From CAZSTA01 sp964609495 [NCBI: uncultured bacterium] (GTDB lineage: Bacteria; CAZSTA01), in contig CAZSTA010000077.1 of assembly GCA_964609495.1 (NCBI GenBank), positions 1 to 15,234 on the forward strand: 15,234 bases of DNA, in the 5' to 3' direction. Positions 8,413-14,503 of the stretch are shown piece by piece. Positions within the stretch are counted from its first letter, which is position 1; each line of letters opens with the position of its first letter. Below the pieces are notes generated by a model. That model had not been told where the DNA came from. It made no database searches and saw nothing but the letters and a program-made list of their open reading frames with translations. Made by a program: the position numbers and the translations under genes.

Positions 8413-9027
8413 TTGGGGCAAGGTTTCAATATCCACTCTAATTCGGATAATGCTATATTGGTAGCTGGAGGGATAGGAGTAGCTCCTCTCCTAGCCCTGG
8501 CTGACCTTATCCGGGGAGAATATCCTCATATAAATTTGGTTGTGCTTCTAGGAGCTAGGAAGAGAGAGGAGCTACTTTGTGAGAGGGATTTTAGGGATAC
8601 AGGAGCAGAAGTAATACCCGTTACGGATGATGGAAGTTGGGGGAGGAAGGCATTAGTTACCGAAATTTTAGAAGATATATTAAGGGAGAGGGGGGAAAGG
8701 AAGCCAGATAAAAAGAGGAGTGTAATCTATTCCTGCGGTCCAAAAGAGATGCTTAGAGAGGTCTCTCGCTTGAGTATGGAGTATGGACTCCCCTGCCAGA
8801 TATCATTGGAGGAGATGATGGCTTGTGGAGTAGGAGCTTGTTTAGGCTGTGTCGTAGCCGTTCAATCGAGTGTAAAGGAAACTTTTGCTTCCAATAAAAC
8901 TCAAGGTAAAAAAGTTTCCTTTAAAGGTGAATCTCCGAAGTATAAGAGAGTTTGTGTAGAAGGCCCTGTTTTCTCCGCTGAAGAGGTGATCCTGTCAACA
9001 ACCCCTACCACGAGGGTAGGGGCTTGA
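8413..9027 (+). CDS. pyrK: PyrK C-terminal fragment (NAD-binding and [2Fe-2S] half)
   Basis: The same frame after the stop encodes 204 residues from a TTG at 8413 with no ribosome binding site, so independent initiation is doubtful. It holds VAGGIGVAPLLAL (NAD domain), the YSCGPKEM loop and the cluster motif CGVGACLGC (C138, C143, C146). The fourth Cys (C181, in KRVCVEGPVF) is 34 residues beyond the third, where about 11-14 are usual. The excess is mainly the peptide [17 protein letters not shown] encoded by the palindromic element. The C-terminal STTPTTRVGA is encoded by the IscB element left-end hairpin. Confidence 0.65.
   Translation: MGQGFNIHSNSDNAILVAGGIGVAPLLALADLIRGEYPHINLVVLLGARKREELLCERDFRDTGAEVIPVTDDGSWGRKALVTEILEDILRERGERKPDKKRSVIYSCGPKEMLREVSRLSMEYGLPCQISLEEMMACGVGACLGCVVAVQSSVKETFASNKTQGKKVSFKGESPKYKRVCVEGPVFSAEEVILSTTPTTRVGA
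8873..8925 (+). repeat. 53-bp protein-coding palindromic element, copy 1 (in pyrK)
   Basis: TAAAGGAAACTTTT (8873-8886) and its exact reverse complement (8910-8923) flank a 23-base loop. The unit matches 10519-10571 at 50 of 53 positions; the three differences are contiguous, TTC here against AGG there. It is read as [17 protein letters not shown], in frame, between the third and fourth cluster cysteines of PyrK. Confidence 0.9.
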
Positions 9028-9236
9028 GAGATCAAGCCCTGGTTGACTAGGAGGCACTGGTATAGTGCAGAAGTTAGCGAAGAGAAATACATACACACCT
9101 GGGGATACTCCTCTCGTTCCCAGCTCTGTGGCTTGTCATTAAACAGTTCTGAGGGTAGGAACAGTGTGACAGGCTTAAAAACCTTGGCTAACAACTCCGA
9201 AGAGGCTCTAACCCACCGTTAGGTGGAGTAAGGAGG
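8994..9236 (+). ncRNA. Presumed omega-RNA scaffold of IscB
   Basis: IscB omega-RNAs are encoded directly 5' of iscB and end near its ribosome binding site. This 240-bp stretch is not coding past 9027 and is rich in paired elements: the left-end hairpin (9002-9022), a perfect GGCTTGA-GAGA-TCAAGCC hairpin (9021-9038), GCACT-GGTAT-AGTGC (9054-9068), CTGGGGA/TTCCCAG (about 9101-9123) and CCACC-GTTA-GGTGG (9212-9225). The first two lie inside the outer stem 8994-8999/9042-9047, making a three-way junction, though they share two bases. If the known IscB rule holds, the guide is the flanking sequence just before the left end, here the last codons of pyrK (about 8978-8993). The 5' border and the guide length are not fixed by sequence alone. 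Confidence 0.65.
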
Positions 9237-9240
9237 CTTT

Positions 9241-10440
9241 ATGTTAGCCTTCGTTATTAACAGAGATAGGAAACCTTTGATGCCTTGCCATTCTGCTAAA
9301 GCAAGGATACTGCTTAAAGAAGGTAAGGCGAAGGTAGTCAGAAGAAAGCCGTTCACTATTCAGTTGTTATATGGTAGTTCTGGTTACAAGCAACCGATCA
9401 CTCTGGGAGTAGATGCAGGTTATAGCAGTATTGGTCTATCTGCTATCACTGAGAAGGAGGAAGTTTTCCGAGCCGAGGTAAGATTAAGAGACGACATTGT
9501 AAAGCTCAATTCGGAAAGGAGGATATATCGTAGAGCAAGAAGAGGGCGTAAGAGATGGCATCGTAAAGCACGCTTCCTTAATCGCAAGAAACCGGAGGGT
9601 TGGTTAGCTCCTTCTATTCGGCATAAGTTAGACTCACATATTAGGATAATTGAGAAGGTTAAAGAGCTATTACCTATTACTAAAATAATCGTAGAGGTAG
9701 CTTCCTTTGATATTCAGAAGATCAAGAATCCTGATATTTCAGGGAGAGAATATCAGAATGGGGAACAGAAAGGGTTTGGGAATGTTAGAGAATATGTCCT
9801 CTATCGAGATAATCATACTTGTCGACACTGTAAAGGCCGATCTAAGGATCCGGTCTTAGAAGTTCATCATATCGAGACGAGACAGATCGGTGGGAACAGG
9901 CCAGATGATTTAATTACACTCTGCTCTACTTGTCATCGGAAGGTATCTCAGGGGAAACTTAAGCTTAAGGTTCAGCCATCTAAAGGATTTAGAGCAGAAA
10001 CTTTTATGACTATGATTAGGTGGAGATTAGTTAATGAGCTAAGAAAAAGAGGTAACGAGGTTTCTCATACCTATGGGTATATTACAAAGCAGAGACGGAT
10101 AGAATTAGGACTGGAGAAATCCCATATTAACGATGCTTTTGCGATAGCCGGAGGTAAGGGGCAGAGTAGATTATCCAATTATTATTTAATTCAGCAAGTT
10201 AGGAAGCAGAATCGCAGGTTGTTTAAGGGTAAAAGAAGTCATATTAGAAATACTGCTCCCAGATTTATAGAGGGTTTTCAAAGATATGATAAGGTGTTAT
10301 ATCGAAGAGAGGAGTGTTTCATATATGGCAGGCGTAGTGCTGGTTATTTTAATTTGAGGAAGTTAGATGGTGATGTTATTCACCAGTCGGCAAAGGTTAA
10401 AGAGTTGAAGTTATTAGAAACATTTAAGACTTTATTATGA
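9241..10440 (+). CDS. iscB: IscB RNA-guided nuclease (RuvC-HNH, OMEGA system)
   Basis: A complete 399-residue IscB. In order: the N-terminal PLMP domain ([19 protein letters not shown]), RuvC-I with D58 ([13 protein letters not shown]), an Arg-rich bridge helix ([20 protein letters not shown], about 93-112), RuvC-II with E152 (IIVEVASFD), an HNH domain (CRHC at 194-197, HH at 209-210, N219, CSTCH at 228-232), RuvC-III with H295 and D298 ([10 protein letters not shown]), and a C-terminal basic domain containing [16 protein letters not shown]. All expected catalytic residues are present, so the nuclease looks intact. The ATG at 9241 follows AGGAGG (9231-9236). IscB proteins use an omega-RNA to cut DNA next to a short 3' motif and are thought to help IS200/IS605-type elements persist. 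The stop codon overlaps an ATG (10437) in the pyrD frame. Confidence 0.93.
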   Translation: MLAFVINRDRKPLMPCHSAKARILLKEGKAKVVRRKPFTIQLLYGSSGYKQPITLGVDAGYSSIGLSAITEKEEVFRAEVRLRDDIVKLNSERRIYRRARRGRKRWHRKARFLNRKKPEGWLAPSIRHKLDSHIRIIEKVKELLPITKIIVEVASFDIQKIKNPDISGREYQNGEQKGFGNVREYVLYRDNHTCRHCKGRSKDPVLEVHHIETRQIGGNRPDDLITLCSTCHRKVSQGKLKLKVQPSKGFRAETFMTMIRWRLVNELRKRGNEVSHTYGYITKQRRIELGLEKSHINDAFAIAGGKGQSRLSNYYLIQQVRKQNRRLFKGKRSHIRNTAPRFIEGFQRYDKVLYRREECFIYGRRSAGYFNLRKLDGDVIHQSAKVKELKLLETFKTLL

Positions 10441-10450
10441 GAGGAGGAGG

Positions 10451-10497
10451 TGTCGGCTTCTTCCCCTACCACGAGGGTAGGGGTTTCCGCCGACTAG
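10451..10497 (+). repeat. IscB element right-end hairpin
   Basis: An imperfect palindrome: GTCGGC (10452-10457), a 5-base gap, an 8-bp CCCCTACC/GGTAGGGG stem with an ACGAG loop (10463-10483), a second 5-base gap and GCCGAC (10489-10494), then TAG. The inner 21 bp repeat the left-end hairpin at 9002-9022 exactly. It is probably the right-end recognition structure for a TnpA-type transposase and may also slow transcription of pyrD. Confidence 0.75.
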
Positions 10498-10502
10498 TTT
10501 CT

Positions 10503-11480
10503 ATGAAGGGGGAGACAATAAAGGAAACTTTTGCAGGCAATAAAACTCAAGGTAAAAAAGTTTCCTTTAAACCGAACTTAGAGGTTCTGCTAGGTGGAAT
10601 AAGGATGAAGAATCCAGTTATGGTCGCCTCGGGGACTTTCGGGTATGGGGAGGAGTACTCCTCCTACGTTGACCTGAATAGATTAGGAGCTATCGTAGTA
10701 AAGGGAACTACCTTGAAGCCTCGGGAGGGGAATCCTCCTCCTCGGATAGTGGAGACTCCAGCAGGTATCCTTAACGCCATCGGATTGCAGAACGTAGGAA
10801 TAGAAGTATTCCTCAAGGAGAAGATGAGTTATCTACGTCAATTTGATACTGCTATCATCGTCAATATCGCTGGAGAGAGGATCGAGGAATATATCAAATT
10901 AGCTGAGATACTCGATGAGGTAGAAGGGATCGCTGGGCTAGAGCTTAATATCTCTTGTCCAAATGTCAAAAAAGGGGGATCGGCGTTTGGAGCTAACCCT
11001 GAAGTAACTTATGAGGTGGTAAGTAGGGTCAGAAGAGTTACCCATCTTCCCCTTATCGTTAAGCTTTCTCCCAATGTAGGGGATATAGCATCTATCGCTC
11101 ACAGGGCCGAGGAGGCAGGGGCTGATGTCCTATCACTTATCAATACCTTATTAGGAATGGCAATAGATATAGAGGCTCGCAGACCGATATTAGCTAACAT
11201 CACTGGAGGATTATCAGGACCAGCTATTAAACCCATCGCCTTGCGAATGGTATGGCAGGTAGCTAAGGCAGTGAAGATCCCCGTCGTAGGAATGGGAGGA
11301 ATCACAACTGTCGAGGATGCCTTGGAATTTATCATCGCTGGAGCCAGAGCGGTAGCTATAGGCACCGCTAATTTCATCGAGCCTCGAACCTGCATAAATA
11401 TAATTGAGGGCTTGGAGAAATATCTGAAGGAGAATAATATAGCTGATATAAGGGAATTGATAGGTAGTTTAAGGGTATGA
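10503..11480 (+). CDS. pyrD: Dihydroorotate dehydrogenase, class 1B catalytic subunit
   Basis: PyrD oxidises dihydroorotate to orotate with FMN and, in class 1B, hands electrons to PyrK. The 325-residue protein has [13 protein letters not shown] (about 37-49), the catalytic Cys in [16 protein letters not shown] (C152), KLSPNVGDI, the [11 protein letters not shown] segment, [11 protein letters not shown] and the FMN phosphate site [15 protein letters not shown] with AVAIGTA. Residues 7-23 ([17 protein letters not shown]) come from the 53-bp palindromic element. Without them the N-terminus ([21 protein letters not shown]) fits the family. ATG 10503 is the likely ancestral start but now has no ribosome binding site, because the IscB element lies between it and AGAGGTGATC at 8982-8991. 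The frame is open up to ATG 10437 on the iscB stop, so coupled initiation there with a 22-residue extension is possible. Confidence 0.92.
   Translation: MKGETIKETFAGNKTQGKKVSFKPNLEVLLGGIRMKNPVMVASGTFGYGEEYSSYVDLNRLGAIVVKGTTLKPREGNPPPRIVETPAGILNAIGLQNVGIEVFLKEKMSYLRQFDTAIIVNIAGERIEEYIKLAEILDEVEGIAGLELNISCPNVKKGGSAFGANPEVTYEVVSRVRRVTHLPLIVKLSPNVGDIASIAHRAEEAGADVLSLINTLLGMAIDIEARRPILANITGGLSGPAIKPIALRMVWQVAKAVKIPVVGMGGITTVEDALEFIIAGARAVAIGTANFIEPRTCINIIEGLEKYLKENNIADIRELIGSLRV
10519..10571 (+). repeat. 53-bp protein-coding palindromic element, copy 2 (in pyrD)
   Basis: Second copy of the element at 8873-8925, with the same 14-bp inverted ends (10519-10532 and 10556-10569), the same orientation and the same reading frame, giving [17 protein letters not shown]. 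It starts 16 bases after the pyrD ATG. No third copy was found in the window. Confidence 0.9.
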
Positions 11481-11484
11481 TAGA

Positions 11485-11561
11485 TTTAAGATATCTTTAA
11501 GCAAAATGTAATCTCATCTTAATCTAATGTTAATTTAATCTTAATATTACTGGTGTATAAT
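11485..11561 (+). promoter_or_regulatory. Six-repeat Pho-box-like array and -10 box before pstS
   Basis: Six half-sites lie at an exact 11-bp period: TTTAAG (11485), TTTAAG (11496), TGTAAT (11507), CTTAAT (11518), GTTAAT (11529), CTTAAT (11540). From 11518 the spacers are also alike (CTAAT, TTAAT, ATTAC). PhoB and PhoP response regulators bind such 11-bp phased TTAA-type repeats as tandem dimers. A perfect TATAAT (11556-11561) follows the last repeat, and no good -35 is seen, as expected for an activated promoter. It lies 66 bases before the pstS start, so phosphate-starvation control of pstSCAB is inferred. Confidence 0.8.
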
Positions 11562-11626
11562 AGGTGTAGAGCATCAAGGAGAAGTTAAATTTATCAAAGA
11601 GTCAAAACAAAAGGAGGAATTTCAAG

Positions 11627-12493
11627 TTGTTAAAAAAGTTTTTAGTAGCATCTGTGTTAGTCGTAAGTCTTCTGATCGGAACTCTGGTATCCGCTGAGGA
11701 ACCTGTAACCTCCGGTTACATCCAGGTTAAGGGTTCGGATACTATGGTTAATCTAGGACAGGCTTGGGCTGAGGGATTTATGGAGAAATATCCCGAGGCT
11801 ATGATAGCAGTTACTGGGGGTGGCTCTGGGACTGGTATCGCCGCTATGATTAATGGAACTACCGATATAGCTGAATGCTCTCGAGAGATGAAGGAAAAAG
11901 AGATTGAGCAAGCTAAAGCCAACAAGATTGAGCCTATAGAGTTTGTAGTAGCTTTAGATGGGATAGCGATAGTTGTTCATCCCTCCAATCCTGTAAGCGA
12001 TTTAACCTTCCAGCAATTATCCGAGATCTTCACCGGTAAGATAAAGAATTGGAAGGAAGTCGGCGGAAATGATGAGGCGATCGTGCTTCTCTCTAGGGAG
12101 TCTAATTCTGGAACCCATGTTTACTTCAAGGAACATATATTGAACTGCTGTGGTCTTGAGGGTCAAGAGTTTTCTCCCGAGGCTTTGTTGATGCCCTCCT
12201 CTCAATCGATCGCCGATGAGGTAGCTCAGAATCCCAAAACTATCGGTTACTATGGAATGGGTTACATCAGTGAAAAGCAGAAAGCGATGGTAGTTGCTAA
12301 GGATGAAAATTCTCCTTATGTAGAGCCTACTATAGATAACGTTATCTCTGGCGATTATCCCGTTTCCCGTCCTCTTTACTTCTACACCGCGGGAGAGCCT
12401 AAAGGATTAGTAAAGACCTATGTCGATTTCGTTCTTTCTGATGAGGGACAGGATATAGTTCTCCAGCTCGATTTTGTGCCGATTAAGAAGTAA
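11627..12493 (+). CDS. pstS: PstS phosphate ABC transporter substrate-binding protein
   Basis: PstS captures phosphate outside the membrane and delivers it to PstCA. The 288-residue protein has a signal peptide (MLKKFLVASV, then a hydrophobic run to VSA at 21-23, cleavage likely before E24). Phosphate-site motifs are IQVKGSDTM (32-40), TGGGSGTGIAAMINGTTDIAECSR (63-86) and LLSRESNSGTHVYF (about 152-165). There is no lipobox Cys at the signal end, so it is probably soluble or held by PstCA. The TTG start at 11627 is nine bases after AGGAGG (11612-11617), and no closer ATG gives the signal peptide. It is the first gene of pstSCAB, under the Pho-box array at 11485. Confidence 0.94.
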   Translation: MLKKFLVASVLVVSLLIGTLVSAEEPVTSGYIQVKGSDTMVNLGQAWAEGFMEKYPEAMIAVTGGGSGTGIAAMINGTTDIAECSREMKEKEIEQAKANKIEPIEFVVALDGIAIVVHPSNPVSDLTFQQLSEIFTGKIKNWKEVGGNDEAIVLLSRESNSGTHVYFKEHILNCCGLEGQEFSPEALLMPSSQSIADEVAQNPKTIGYYGMGYISEKQKAMVVAKDENSPYVEPTIDNVISGDYPVSRPLYFYTAGEPKGLVKTYVDFVLSDEGQDIVLQLDFVPIKK

Positions 12494-12527
12494 GAAGTAA
12501 TCGACTTTCTTCAGATAGAAGTGAATC

Positions 12528-12554
12528 TTGGAGGTAAGCGCAGCTCACCTCCAA
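12528..12554 (+). terminator. Hairpin between pstS and pstC (possible partial terminator or mRNA stabiliser)
   Basis: TTGGAGGT (12528-12535) pairs with ACCTCCAA (12547-12554), and AGC pairs with GCT inside after one A-C mismatch, around a GCA loop. No strong T run follows. Such hairpins after pstS often lower expression of the membrane genes relative to the binding protein, or protect pstS mRNA. The rest of 12494-12644 shows no gene. Confidence 0.5.
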
Positions 12555-12644
12555 CTTTCCGATTCGTATAAGAGTATATCTAAAAGATATATAACTGCAA
12601 GCTCATTTACACTTCTATTCTCTAGGTGATTTAAGGAGTAAGCT

Positions 12645-13550
12645 ATGGAAAGAAAAAGCACCAAAAAGGAAACTCCGCTTAGTCTCGGTGATTTTATCGT
12701 CGAGAAGATCGTCTTTATAAGTGGTATAACCTCTATTATCATCGTTATCGCCATCTTCTTCTTTTTATTTAAGGAAAGCTATCCCACCTTTAGAGGTTAT
12801 AACATAATAAAGGATGTGATATTAGGGAAATATTGGTATCCGCTCTCAGAAAGATTTGGCATACTCCCCTTGATCCTAGGATCTATCTGGGTTACTTTAG
12901 GAGCTATTATCATAGCAGTTCCCTTGGGGATAAGTTGTGCGATATTCATATCTAAGGTAGCCCCTCCCCTTTTGCGTGAGATCTTAAAGCCTACTTTAGA
13001 GCTTCTAGCGAGTATTCCCTCAGTTCTACTAGGGTTTATCGGCATAGTTATTCTATCCCCCTGGATCAGAGAGATATTCGATCTCAATACTGGCTTAACT
13101 GGTCTCACTGGCTCTATTATGCTTGCCTTTATGTCATTGCCTATCATCGTCTCTATCTCGGAGGATGCGATAACTGCTGTTCCTCAAACTTATATAGAGG
13201 GTTCTCTAGCGTTAGGGGCTAGCTGGTGGGAAACGATTATAAAGGTCATTGTTCCTAGCGCAATGCCGGGGATAATAGCCGCAGTGATGTTGGGCTTAGG
13301 TAGAGCTATAGGAGAGACTATGACTGTTATGATGGTGACTGGAAATGCCGCTGTTATTCCTAAAACTATTCTGCAACCTATGCGCACGATGACTGCCACT
13401 ATCGCGGCTGAGATGGGAGAGACCGTTCAATATAGCGATCACTTCCATGCCCTATTCACCATAGGAGTGGTGCTCTTTATAATGACTGCTATAATTAATC
13501 TAATCGCTGATTTCGTCCTACATAAATACGGAACTAGAGGAAAGGAATAG
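12645..13550 (+). CDS. pstC: PstC phosphate ABC transporter permease
   Basis: One of the two inner-membrane channel subunits of the high-affinity phosphate transporter. The 301-residue protein has an N-terminal cytoplasmic stretch, then about six hydrophobic segments (near 22-43, 74-103, 121-140, 155-172, 206-232 and 267-290). The ABC permease coupling loop (EAA motif) is EGSLALGASWWETIIKVIVP (185-204), which contacts PstB. The LASIPSVLLGFIGI segment and GRAIGETM are typical of PstC. The ATG at 12645 is six bases after AAGGAG (12633-12638). It is 11 bases ahead of pstA and in the same operon. Confidence 0.94.
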   Translation: MERKSTKKETPLSLGDFIVEKIVFISGITSIIIVIAIFFFLFKESYPTFRGYNIIKDVILGKYWYPLSERFGILPLILGSIWVTLGAIIIAVPLGISCAIFISKVAPPLLREILKPTLELLASIPSVLLGFIGIVILSPWIREIFDLNTGLTGLTGSIMLAFMSLPIIVSISEDAITAVPQTYIEGSLALGASWWETIIKVIVPSAMPGIIAAVMLGLGRAIGETMTVMMVTGNAAVIPKTILQPMRTMTATIAAEMGETVQYSDHFHALFTIGVVLFIMTAIINLIADFVLHKYGTRGKE

Positions 13551-13561
13551 GAGGTATAAGA

Positions 13562-14407
13562 ATGAATAAAAGAGTGACCCAGACTGTAGCCTTTGTTATA
13601 ATGGGCTTGGCTACCGCCATAATAGTAATCCCTTTGCTGGCGATCATTGGCTTTATAATATATAGAGGATATAGCGCCATATCATGGGAGTTTCTCACAG
13701 CTATGCCTCGAAAAGCGATGAAGGCCGGGGGAATCTTTCCAGCCATCGTAGGCACTTTCTATCTCATAGTTGGCACTATAGCGGTTTCCTTCCCTCTGGG
13801 AGTCCTATCTGCGATATACCTAACTGAATATGCTAAGCAAGGTCGCTTAATCAGATTGATCAGATTAGCGATAGTCAACCTAGCTGGTATTCCCTCGGTA
13901 GTCTATGGTCTATTTGGACTGGGAGTATTTGTTCTATTATTTAAATTTGGGGCTTCCATATTATCAGGTTCTCTAACCCTAGCCATTCTGATCTTACCTC
14001 TGATAATTACCACCTCGGAGGAGGCTCTAAGATCGGTCCCCCAGTCGTTCCGAGATGGAAGCCTTGCTCTAGGGGCTACTAAATGGCAGACAATTCGCAA
14101 TTGTGTCCTACCTTATGCTTGGCCTGGAATTATAACTGGCTCTATTCTAGGAGTGGGAAGAGCCGCAGGAGAAACTGCCCCGATACTATTCACTGCCGCC
14201 GCCTTCTTCCTCCCTAGACTTCCCAAATCTATTTTCGATCAAGTTATGGCTCTGCCCTATCACCTCTACGTTATCTCCACTCAGATCCCCAAGATGCCCT
14301 TCGAGATACAATACGGAACCGCCTTAGTCCTACTAGCCCTCGTCTTGGGACTGAGTCTCATAGCGATCATTATTAGGGTGAGATTCAGAAAAGCTAAGAA
14401 GTGGTAG
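13562..14407 (+). CDS. pstA: PstA phosphate ABC transporter permease
   Basis: The second permease subunit, 281 residues, with about six hydrophobic segments (near 10-35, 58-89, 104-130, 134-150, 186-215 and 251-271). Diagnostic parts are NLAGIPSVVYGLFGLGVF (106-123), the EAA coupling loop DGSLALGATKWQTIRNCVLP (165-184) and GRAAGETAPILFTAA. The ATG at 13562 is seven bases after AGGAGG (13549-13554), which overlaps the pstC stop codon, so translation of the pair is closely tied. PstA and PstC form a heterodimer driven by the PstB ATPase. Confidence 0.94.
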   Translation: MNKRVTQTVAFVIMGLATAIIVIPLLAIIGFIIYRGYSAISWEFLTAMPRKAMKAGGIFPAIVGTFYLIVGTIAVSFPLGVLSAIYLTEYAKQGRLIRLIRLAIVNLAGIPSVVYGLFGLGVFVLLFKFGASILSGSLTLAILILPLIITTSEEALRSVPQSFRDGSLALGATKWQTIRNCVLPYAWPGIITGSILGVGRAAGETAPILFTAAAFFLPRLPKSIFDQVMALPYHLYVISTQIPKMPFEIQYGTALVLLALVLGLSLIAIIIRVRFRKAKKW

Positions 14408-14436
14408 CGGATTAGAAATTGGAAGATGCTTTGATC

Positions 14437-14465
14437 TTGACAAACTCGCCATCTTATGATTAAAT
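14437..14465 (+). promoter_or_regulatory. Candidate internal promoter before pstB
   Basis: A perfect TTGACA (14437-14442) is followed after 17 bases by TTAAAT (14460-14465), a 4-of-6 match to the -10 consensus. It lies in the 96-bp gap between pstA and pstB, so pstB may have a weak extra promoter. No Pho-box repeats are seen here. Confidence 0.4.
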
Positions 14466-14503
14466 ATAGATGGAGAAGTTTTGATAATAAGGAGTAGAAG
14501 ATC

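Larger units (their letters stand above)
8134..9027 (+). pseudogene. pyrK: pyrK interrupted by one in-frame TAA stop
   Basis: The whole frame encodes dihydroorotate dehydrogenase B electron-transfer subunit (FAD, [2Fe-2S]), which takes electrons from PyrD and passes them to NAD+. At 8395-8397 a TAA interrupts it. Both sides are in the same frame and the expected motif is continuous except for one residue: AERGNGHK, stop, DLLGPLGQGF, where the family has Leu or Ile before DLLGPLG. A single base change (for example TTA to TAA) explains it, with no frameshift. The gene also carries an in-frame palindromic insert (8873-8925), and its last codons (STTPTTRVGA) come from the left end of the IscB element. 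It may be a true recent pseudogene, a read-through gene or a sequencing error. Confidence 0.75.
8993..10497 (+). mobile_element. IscB-type (IS200/IS605-like ISC) insertion, without tnpA
   Basis: The segment holds a presumed omega-RNA and iscB between related structured ends. Both ends contain the same 21-bp hairpin sequence (9002-9022 and 10463-10483), enclosed by an outer stem: GTCAAC/GTTGAC at the left (8994-8999, 9042-9047) and GTCGGC/GCCGAC at the right (10452-10457, 10489-10494). Both begin with T and are followed by TAG. Two base pairs differ in a compensated way, which supports a real structure. No transposase gene is present, as in most ISC elements, so movement would need TnpA in trans. 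Joining 8993 to 10498 puts AGAGGTGATC eight bases or so before the pyrD ATG, which supports these borders to within a few bases. Confidence 0.7.

Noticed and set aside
8380-8430. Frameshift in pyrK
   Set aside because: Both halves of pyrK lie in the same frame (codon starts at 8134 and 8413 differ by a multiple of three), so the break is a nonsense codon and not a frameshift.
8901-9194. Minus-strand open frame across the pyrK end and the omega-RNA region
   Set aside because: It is antisense to the palindromic insert, the pyrK end and the structured RNA, with no family similarity. The + strand explanation is much stronger.
9241-10440. Plain HNH endonuclease, group II intron protein or Cas9
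   Set aside because: The PLMP N-terminus, split RuvC motifs around HNH, bridge helix and 399-residue length fit IscB. There is no reverse transcriptase, no Cas9 REC lobe and no CRISPR array nearby.
12641-12690. A third copy of the 53-bp palindromic element near the pstC start
   Set aside because: Only about nine bases (AAGGAAACT) match and there is no inverted partner.
12545-12754. Minus-strand open frame in the pstS-pstC gap
   Set aside because: It is antisense to the pstC N-terminus and has no start signal or recognisable product.
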